This document shows, one piece after another, positions 56,638-63,530 of a DNA stretch of 63,530 bases. Origin of the DNA: Nemertoderma westbladi (lineage: Eukaryota; Xenacoelomorpha; Nemertodermatida; Nemertodermatidae); the NCBI GenBank assembly GCA_032718475.1, contig JAUCBJ010005806.1, forward strand, positions 1 to 63,530, written 5' to 3'. Position 1 is the stretch's first letter. Each line of letters starts with the position of its first letter. The translations under genes and the position numbers were made by a program. Under the pieces are notes generated by a model. The model was not told where the DNA came from. It saw nothing but the letters and a program-made list of their open reading frames with translations, and ran no database searches.

Positions 56638-56888
56638 CTTATTTTCAACTCGTTCAGGTTTTGTAGGAAATCTTCCACCCTTTCTGCTTCTGTCACTTTC
56701 ATCCAATCCAGATCGAGCCCTTGGCAATAGTGTTTACTCTTCCCTATGGTAACCAAGGCAACGCACTCGTCGTTCTCCATAGCTTCGCTCAAGGCTTCTT
56801 GAAACCCCGCCACCCATTGGATGTTAATCAAGCATCCATCCATAGTTACTATGGCTACACCATTGTCAAACGTAACAGTAAATCCCAT
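56638..56888 (-). CDS. ECI: Enoyl-CoA delta-isomerase-like gene, exon 1 (N-terminus)
   Basis: Starts at the only in-frame Met (ATG at 56888) before an upstream stop: 'MGFTVTFDNGVAIVTMDG', then 'WVAGFQEALSEAMENDECVA', 'LVTIGKSKHYCQGLDLDW' and 'VEDFLQNLNELKI'. 'GKSKHYCQGLDL' is the first oxyanion-hole loop of the crotonase fold (family GkG.yFsaGlDl). Ends in phase 2 at AATAAG|GTAAAC. There is no N-terminal mitochondrial leader, consistent with peroxisomal targeting by the C-terminus. The frame stays open for 25 codons upstream without Met, so an additional 5' exon cannot be excluded. No promoter motif was recognised in 56889-57110. Confidence 0.88.
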
Positions 56889-57119
56889 ATCCAAAATATC
56901 TAAGAGTGAATAACGTTCAGGTATCTCTACATTGTAAATATAATTAAATAATATTACCCCAGGTTTCCTAACCTAATAACGGCGTGTTGCGTCAATAAGT
57001 TTTTGCACAACTTAATTATTTAGCATAAAAGTATGAGATGCCTCATTAAGGCTGAGGATTAAGGCCGAATGAGGCCCATTATTTGAGTAACATTTCTGCT
57101 TGAAGCATATTTTTTAACT

Positions 57120-58306
57120 TAACTGATACAATTAGATGTAATAACGCAAAGGGTTTATATACTGGTATGGTAATGTTGGACCTACAAAAGGCTTTCGATA
57201 CTGTAGATCACGAAATTCTGCTTGGTAAGTTAGGCCTGATGGGTGTAGGTTCTATAGACTGGTTCAAGTCCTACCTGTCAGACAGAGGTCAAACTGTAGT
57301 CATTAGCAAATCGCTGTCTACTGTACAAGAGATTACCTGTGGTGTACCGCAAGGTAGTATATTAGGTCCTCTGCTTTTTGTATGCTATGTAAATGATATG
57401 ATAAGTAGTATAGATCCCGATTTTAAACTCATTTTATATGCCGACGACAGTGCTCTTATTTTCTCTCATAAAGATCCTATCCATATTTCCCAAAAGTTAA
57501 GTGCAGTTCTAGAATCCTGTAATGAGTGGTTGGTTGATAATAAGCTATCCATTCACTACGGTAAAACTGAAAGTATTTTGTTTGGTTCCAAAAGAAAGTT
57601 AAAGAAGGTAACTAAGTTTGAAGTCACTAGTAATGGACATAAGATTGAAAATAAAAAGGAAGTTAAATATTTAGGCGCCACATTGGATAACTGCTTATCA
57701 GGAGAAAGTACAGTGAAAAATATTTTCTCGAAAGTTAACAGTAGGCTTAGGTTTCTATACAGAAACCAAAATAGTTTAAACACCGACTCCCGCAAGTTAC
57801 TTTGCTCTTCTTTAATACAGTGTCACATGGACTATGCGTGCTCTTCTTGGTATGAAGGCTTAACCAAACAGCTTAAATGTAAATTACAAGTAGCTCAGAA
57901 TAAAGTAGTACGATTTATTAAAGACTACAAACCTAGGCACCACCTAACTCCAGATGACTTTTCTGAATCTGGACTACTTAACTTAGATAGTAGAGTTAAG
58001 CAGCTACGCCTTAACCATGTGCATAAAGTGTATAATGGTAAATGTCCCAATTACCTAATACAAAAATTCAACAGAGTGCGCGATACACACTCTTACAGTA
58101 CCAGAGCTAGTGCTTCAAACTTCTACCTCCCGAATTGTAAATCCTTTGAATCTGATACTTTCTTTTTTAACGGCATAAAAAATTGGAACGCTCTGCCTAA
58201 TGAAATTAAAAACCTAAATAATCAACATTCTTTTAAATCTGCAGTTAAATCTCATCTCCGTGTGCAATGTAAAAATAGGTACAATAGTCCTACAGTAAGT
58301 TATTAG
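57120..58306 (+). CDS. 5'-truncated non-LTR retrotransposon ORF2: reverse transcriptase and C-terminal domain
   Basis: The open frame begins mid-RT ('[18 protein letters not shown]') and reads '[20 protein letters not shown]', '[19 protein letters not shown]', '[14 protein letters not shown]' (YADD intact), '[19 protein letters not shown]' and the C-terminal '[18 protein letters not shown]', '[12 protein letters not shown]', stop at 58304-58306. No internal stop over 390 residues. Endonuclease and RT palm N-terminus are missing, so it cannot move itself; 5' truncation is normal for LINEs. The 3' UTR has the motif GACCCCCTTGGAAATAAGCT (58500-58519), seen from memory in many invertebrate LINE 3' ends, and ends near 59060 after a hAT MITE insertion. 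Confidence 0.85.
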
Positions 58307-58605
58307 TTTATTAATTATTTACTATTTATACTGTAATTACGTTTTATAATAAATTGTTCTGTACATTACATCTTTATCGTTGAGTCGGGCATTGTCACGC
58401 TCTCGGTAAAGTTGTACATGTACATAGTGTAATTACGTTTTATATTGGTTTTAGGTTAGCGTAGTGTAATATTGTATTTGTAACCAAGTAACATAAAGGA
58501 CCCCCTTGGAAATAAGCTGCAAAGCTTTAGGGGTAATCCTATATGTTATGTTGGACAATACCTTTATACCGGTACATTGTTTGGTGTATTTGTTATTGTT
58601 TTTAC
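58307..58605 (+). mobile_element. LINE 3' UTR
   Basis: AT-rich tail of the preceding LINE with a duplicated word GTAATTACGTTTTATA (58334 and 58429) and the LINE 3' motif near 58500. No other gene. Confidence 0.6.
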
Positions 58606-58613
58606 ATAATGTA

Positions 58614-59009
58614 CAGGGGCGGATCCAAAAATTTATTTCGGGAGGGGCTAACATTCTGTACCCAGAAACGTTTTCAGTTTCCGTTACAGTTTTGGTGTAT
58701 GTGTTGACAGTGTTGTATATTACAGTAAGCTACCATATTACTGTATTATCTGCTAAACTGAAACATTTTAAAGTTCACACTATCATGCAGACTGTAATGG
58801 CTGATTGCGGTACCGGTAGTACTACTGTCAGACAGTTAGTGTGAATATGTTACTACAAATATGTAGGGGAAATTAATTTATGAATAAAGAATAAACTCGG
58901 GAACTCTGCAGTAGCAGTACATTGGCTGGCTGCATCTGCGTCAGGTTTAGAGTGATAAAATTTCGGGGGGGGCTTGAGCCCCCTAGCCCCCCCCTTGGAT
59001 CCGCCCCTG
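58614..59009. mobile_element. hAT-type MITE with CAGGGGCGGATCCA ends (396 bp)
   Basis: Terminal inverted repeats CAGGGGCGGATCCAA and TTGGATCCGCCCCTG; 8-bp target duplication ATAATGTA at 58606-58613 and 59010-59017. No ORF of note. The CAGGGGCGGATCC end type is familiar from hAT MITEs in many animals (memory). It is inserted into the LINE 3' tail, so it is younger than that LINE copy. Confidence 0.9.
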
Positions 59010-59017
59010 ATAATGTA

Positions 59018-60049
59018 TAAATAAATCTATATCTATATCACTATTAGTATGACAACTATATATTTTTTAACAAAGATACGCCCCCAAGCGGGGCGAATAG
59101 TTTAATCAAGGAAACTAATAATAATAATTAATATTTATGCGGCGTCTTTTACGTTCAAAGGCGTAATGCGTTTGTTAAAAAAGCAATACACACTCCATCA
59201 CTCAAATATAACAGACCAAATCAAAACAATAAGTACAAATTAAATAATTGAGGCTATTACAATGTACAGTATTAGCTATTTACAAAGCATGTAATAAAAT
59301 TCAAGCAATTGCTCGTTAAATAATTAAAAATTGTTAGCGGATTCAGTCTGCTATGCCCTATGCGCTCCAACGAGAAAGTGGAAGGGGGGGGGGGCAATTT
59401 AACAATACTGGCCGGAAGTAGAAGAACATATAACGTGGGGAAAGGGAAGATGACTTGGTTAGGGCAGGGCAAGCTAGTAGGTGGACCAATCAGTCCACTT
59501 ACAGTGAGCCAGGGGCCAACAAAGCCCTAGCTAATGGCCTGGACGCATGGCGTGATCTGTAGGACGACCAATGGGAGGTGGGGCATGTATGTATCAACCC
59601 ATAGGCCGCTATTGGTGCGTTGACCTAATGGAAGCATAATATTGATTGAGATTGTCCATACATTAATACATACATTCAATAATCACAGTTTAGTGGTTGG
59701 TATCCGTTCTTTTCCATTTATACTGAAGAACACAATTTAAAATTACCGGTTTTAAATTAGAAAATACACCTGGGAAATTTAAGGTAAAAAGGTGTTGGTA
59801 AAAAATTACTTGCCATACTATATTAAGTAACTTTTGAGGTGACTTAAAATATTAAACAACTAAAGTATTACAAAATGCTACAGTATGTATGAAAAATATT
59901 TAATATAAAACAACATAATTAATCAGTATAATAAATGACCATAATTAGGTGTGAAACCCAGTGAGGTAATTTTAACATGTGGAAATAATTATAAACACTC
60001 GTTGCCATTGTATACCACTGTAACCAGGTAAATACTGTTTGTGTTGCAG
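59018..60049. other. ABCC intron end, AT-rich, no gene
   Basis: Contains a short (ATAA/TCTATA) LINE tail to about 59040, the word CGCCCCCAAGCGGGG near 59080, a G10 run near 59386 and direct ATACATACATT words near 59665. Ends with the acceptor ACTGTTTGTGTTGCAG of exon 6. Confidence 0.6.
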
Positions 60050-60249
60050 AGGTTTTTCATTGGGTCGGCCAGACAATTGAACCGAATAGAAGCGGTGTCT
60101 AGGAGTCCCATTTACAGTCACTTCCAGGAGACCCTTCAAGGGACGTCTATTATTCGCGCCTTCAAATCCACAGAAACATTCAGTATGCAGACCCGCAAGT
60201 TAATTGATGGCAATATTGATTGTATTTACCCGTATCAGACAATAAACAG
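60050..60249 (+). CDS. ABCC: ABCC transporter, exon 6 of window: TMD2 coupling region
   Basis: Phase-0 start after GTGTTGCAG. Reads 'RFFIGSARQLNRIEAVSRSP', 'IYSHFQETLQGTSIIRAFKS' and 'IDCIYPYQTINR'. This is one of the most conserved ABCC stretches (MRP1: [28 protein letters not shown]), forming the long intracellular loop that contacts the nucleotide-binding domains. Ends in phase 2 at AACAG|GTGAGT, splitting the Arg codon before the expected 'W(L/M)'. No repeat array at either edge. The remaining exons (rest of TMD2, NBD2) lie beyond 63530 or were not recognised. Confidence 0.94.
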
Positions 60250-60532
60250 GTGAGTATTCGTATTCACTCATATCAGACAGCAAACTGGTGAAGTAAAGTG
60301 AAAAAATATTTTCTTCGGCCGTTATAGGCCAGGGATTAAGCACAAAGTCTTATGACGGGGGGGGGGGGGGAGTAGTAGGAGTGGGGGTGTTATAACCCCC
60401 TTAATAACAGTGCTGACCCCCAGAACAATTAATACTCCCAAGATCAAACTGGTACGCATTCAGCTAATATTTATGAAGAAAGGCAGATTGTCCCTTGAAA
60501 GCTTTCGTGTCAAAATGAAAACTACTCTGGCC

Positions 60533-60615
60533 CCTATGCGGGGATCGAACCTACGACCTCCGCAAAGTTGTGAATTCAAGGCAATGGATTTAAGCACTAC
60601 GCCAAGGAGGGCTGT
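60533..60615 (-). repeat. tRNA-derived SINE-like head (box A and box B)
   Basis: On the - strand: CCTTGGCGTAGTGCTTAAA (box A-like TGGCGTAGTG) and about 40 nt later GGTTCGATCCC (consensus box B), followed by GCATAGGGGCC. The anticodon arm is not convincing, so a functional tRNA is unlikely. Downstream of it (lower coordinates) a body with CATTTTGACACGAAAGCTTT runs to a CTACTACT/poly-C tail near 60360. Confidence 0.6.
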
Positions 60616-60647
60616 CCAAGATTTGGAAGTCACACAGAATACGTCGG

Positions 60648-60748
60648 AAACTTAAGGTCCGATTATTTACAGCAGCAGTTGTTTATGTTATCCTCTATGC
60701 GAGTCCATGCTTGGCTCTAACTGCTGAGGACACCAAATCTCTAGATTA
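60648..60748 (+). mobile_element. Short RTE-like LINE fragment
   Basis: CGGAAACTTAAGGTCCGATT.. through GGACACCAAATCTCTAG matches the segment of the RTE-like LINE encoding 'RKLKVRLF..AAVV..LTAEDTKSLD' (compare 23180-23280 reversed). Only about 100 bp remain. Confidence 0.8.
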
Positions 60749-61298
60749 TAACTTCAGGGATAATGACTGTAGAAAGGGTCTAATGCCACGGTTAACAAAA
60801 ACAGTTTCTACATATTTATATGGCCATTTCATCCTCGCCTCACGGACGTCTTCAGTAAATAAATTAAAATAACATTAAAACACAATTTATAAACCTAAAC
60901 CATCATATTAAATTGAACGTACGGTACAACCAATTATTATGCCACCAAATTCCGATATAGACAGTATGATAGGATGTATTAGATTAACATATTTAGATAC
61001 TGTATAATACTGTATGTAGGCCTAGAGATAGAATTGTAGGCTACATGTGTTGTTAAGGTATTAGTCGTTCAACTGTTAAAAATTTAAAAATAAAAAATAA
61101 AAATAAAAATAAAAAGGGTGCTAAATGAAGAGGTGTAAAAAGGGTGGGTAACGTTAAAACCATTAAATGATTAAAAATTGTTAAAAAATTTTGGTTCCAA
61201 TATTAAGTCGTTGAATTAGAAATTTATAAATAAAAGTGAGGCTGGTAAAAGGGTAAAAAAATTATAAAAAATGTTGGTTCTGAAATAAAAAATCATTA
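60749..61298. other. AT-rich sequence, no gene
   Basis: Contains an (AAAAAT)n-like stretch at about 61085-61115. It probably lies in the next ABCC intron. Confidence 0.5.
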
Positions 61299-61434
61299 AA
61301 AAATATATTTAAAAGAAGGGAAAGAATACCTAAGCCATGAGCTGCATAAAATTGAGGGGGATAAAAGGACACATATTACTGTTACTAAATAAAAGGAATC
61401 CCTACAAGATTACATATTACAATTTTTAAAAAAG
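61299..61434. repeat. Left arm of a long inverted repeat
   Basis: AAAAATATATTTAAAAGAAG.. to ..CAATTTTTAAAAAAGT is the reverse complement of 63397-63530 with only about two differences seen. The arms may extend beyond what can be tested, since the right one reaches the window end. Confidence 0.95.
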
Positions 61435-62249
61435 TAGCTGTAATAATTACGAAGCAACATGCGTCCAGCAATTTCGTAACCACCAGCGTCGTATTCATAC
61501 TGAAGCATTACTCATTAATTGCCACCGCCCACCCCTCAATAAACTGGTACCACTTCTATAGAATGAAACTTCGACCCGATGGCTCGCCCCCACCTAACAT
61601 TTGGATGTAACAAACTCACACCACCCATGGAATACTAAATATACATGTATATTTATATATGTATATTTAGTATTCCATGCACCACCTCTAATAATTAATT
61701 AACTGTGCAGTACGCTCTACTTGCTGTAATATACATTGTGTCAGCTAACTGTAATGTACGTACTATAGCCGAACATATTAGTATTCCGCAATAATTTTTA
61801 TTGTCCGTTTAAATCCTTTTTTTGTCCTTTTTTTTTTATTTTTTATGTCCTCCAAAAGTCTAATGTTAGGTTCCATGCTACCGGTTTCTCTACTGCTGTT
61901 CTCTCAGGCTATCAGTACCGGTATTAGTATATATAGCACTATTTTGCTGTATTGTATGTACAGATGTAGGTATAAAGCAGGTATTTCTGTATTTTTTGTT
62001 TCTGTAATTTCTGTATTCTGTTTTTCTGTACTGCTATAGGCCTACTGTGTAGCCTACCATTTAAATACGGTAATGGTAGGCCTACCGGTTGTGCTAATAA
62101 ATTTTAAATAATTGATAGGCCAAACTGGATTGCAGGATTGTGGAAAATGTGGATATACCTTTCACATAATTTAGGCCTATTACTGTATTAGTTTTATAAT
62201 CAATAATGGATCATGCAGTCATGACTACTGTCTGAGTAGTGTTACGGAT
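61435..62249. other. Spacer inside the long inverted repeat
   Basis: Contains a perfect 21-bp stem (61626-61646 with 61659-61679) around a 12-bp AT loop, and T-rich words containing GTCC near 61800-61850 that are complementary in style to AAAGGACA words at 63255-63350. No coding evidence. Confidence 0.6.
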
Positions 62250-63038
62250 AACCTGCTCCTTTCCCTGATTTGGTAAAGTGACTGTTTATTGTTTTGGTTA
62301 GAAAATCCGGACTTAACCTGCTCCTTTCCCTCAATTAGTTAAGTGATCGTTTATTGTTTTTGTTAGAAAATCCCGCCTCTGTAACCTGCTCCTTTCCCTC
62401 AATTGGTAATGTTATCGTTTATTGTTTTGGTTAGAAAATCCCGCCTCTGTAACATGCCCCTTTCCCTCAATTAGTTAAATGATCGTTTATTGTTTTGGTT
62501 AGAAAATCCCGCCTCTGTAACCTGCTCCTTTCCCTCAATTAGTTAAATGATGGTTTATTGTTTTGGTTAGAAAATCCCGCCTCTGTAACCTGCCCCTTTC
62601 CCTCAATTAGTTAAATGATCGTTTATTGTTTTGGTTAGAAAATCCCGCCTCTGTAACCTGCTCCTTTCCCTCAATTAGTTAAGTGATCGTTTATTGTTTT
62701 GGTTAGAAAATTCCGCCTCTGTAACCTGTCCCTTTCCCTCAATTAGTTAAATGATCGTTTATTGTTTTGGTTAGAAAATCCCGCCTCTGTAACCTGCTCC
62801 TTTCCCTCAATAAGTTAAGTAATCGTGTATTGTTTTGGTTAGAAAATCCCGCCTCTGTAACCTGCTCCTTTCCCTCAATTAGTTAAGTGATCGTTTATTG
62901 TTTTGGTTAGAAAATCCCGTCTCTGTAACCTGCTCCTTTCCCTGATTTGGTAAAGTGACTGTTTATTGTTTTGGTTAGAAAACTCGGCCTTAACCTGCTC
63001 CTTTCCATCAATTGGTAATTGTTTTTGGCTATAAAATG
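62250..63038 (+). repeat. 68-bp minisatellite (about 11-12 copies)
   Basis: Unit CCTGCTCCTTTCCCTCAATT + AGTTAAGTGATCGTTTATTG + TTTTGGTTAGAAAATCCCGC + CTCTGTAA. Outer copies are more divergent (CCCTGATTTGG, ACTGTTTATTG) than central ones, as is usual for unequal exchange. Related single copies occur at 9005-9140 inside the hAT-like element. Confidence 0.95.
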
Positions 63039-63396
63039 AGTGTTTTGCTACGTCATGTGGTAATCGATTATCGGCAACAACCACAAAATATTAAATATAG
63101 AGTCTTTTTACCACAGGCGCATATGGAAATCTATCTCATAGTCTATAAATCATGGAATCATGGAATGTTTTGGCACAGGCATAGTGAAATCAACTGTCTG
63201 ACAGTCCAGAAATCAGCAGTCTGACAGTTTGAAGAAATACATACATAAAAAGTCATTAAAAGGACAATAAAAGTCATTAAAAGGACAACAAAAGTCATTA
63301 TGCATAATTCGTAAAAAAAAAGGACAAAAAAAGTCAAATAAAAGGACATAAAAAATCACTGCCTTAGTATTCAATAGGAAATACCAAAACAAAAAC

Positions 63397-63530
63397 TTTT
63401 TTAAAAATTGTAACATGTAATCTTGTAGGGATTCCTTTTATTTAGTAACAGTAATATGTGTCCTTTTATCCCCCTCAATTTTATGCAGCTCATGGCTTAG
63501 GTATTCTTTCCTTCTTTTAAATATATTTTT
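63397..63530. repeat. Right arm of a long inverted repeat (cut by window end)
   Basis: Reverse complement of 61299-61434. Between 63240 and 63360 just inside lie AAAAGTCATTAAAAGGACA-type short repeats. Confidence 0.95.

Noticed and set aside
60533-60615. Functional tRNA gene
   Set aside because: Boxes A and B are good but the anticodon arm does not fold well and a SINE-like body follows.
61845-62039. Hydrophobic 64-codon ORF
   Set aside because: Low-complexity T-rich sequence between inverted-repeat arms; no start context or homologue recognised.

Overview
The window is animal nuclear DNA. It has spliced genes with consensus GT-AG junctions, many retrotransposons and DNA transposons, and very large minisatellites; no bacterial or phage gene organisation is visible. 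The mix of BEL/Pao, Copia, RTE-like and CR1/jockey-like LINEs with hAT-type elements suggests a marine invertebrate. Amphioxus is one plausible source, because from memory (unchecked) intronic minisatellites called 'mirages' were described at an amphioxus Adh locus. The species cannot be proven here.

Two host genes can be read. On the + strand, six phase-compatible exons of an ABCC (MRP-type) transporter lie at 13597-13828, 15482-15710, 16100-16307, 18897-19177, 29520-29685 and 60050-60249. They cover the end of the first nucleotide-binding domain, the linker and much of the second membrane domain; the gene runs off the window. On the - strand, nested inside the 30-kb last ABCC intron, is a complete three-exon crotonase-fold gene (peroxisomal enoyl-CoA delta-isomerase-like, 238 aa, C-terminus SKI): exons 56638-56888, 36033-36263 and 35309-35543.

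The most striking feature is that minisatellites start exactly on the edges of these exons. The repeat unit contains the end of the exon plus the splice site or stop codon: donor arrays after ABCC exons 13597-13828 (42-bp unit), 15482-15710 (41-bp, only 2-3 copies) and 18897-19177 (36-bp); an acceptor array of about 560 x 36 bp (20.2 kb) before isomerase exon 2, each unit carrying a TACTAAC branch-point-like motif, a pyrimidine tract and an AG; and a 56-bp array beginning in the isomerase SKI-stop codons. This looks like a recurring process that amplifies gene-edge sequence.

Layout: 1-10.5 kb, BEL/Pao pol end, deleted LINE, broken Cys-rich ORF, Copia relic split by a hAT-like element; 10.9-13.2 kb, degenerate RTE-like LINE; 13.6-19.2 kb, ABCC exons 1-4 with arrays, foldback elements and a 78-copy pentamer; 19.2-29.5 kb, donor array split by a CR1-like LINE that is itself split by an RTE-like LINE with a 51-bp target duplication; 29.5-33.5 kb, ABCC exon 5, a hAT-like element and RTE fragments; 33.5-56.9 kb, the isomerase gene and its two arrays; 57.1-59.0 kb, a 5'-truncated LINE with a hAT MITE in its tail; 60.05-60.25 kb, ABCC exon 6; then a tRNA-like SINE fragment and, at 61.3-63.5 kb, a long inverted repeat enclosing a 68-bp minisatellite. 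Except for the two host genes, coding sequence here is transposon-derived.
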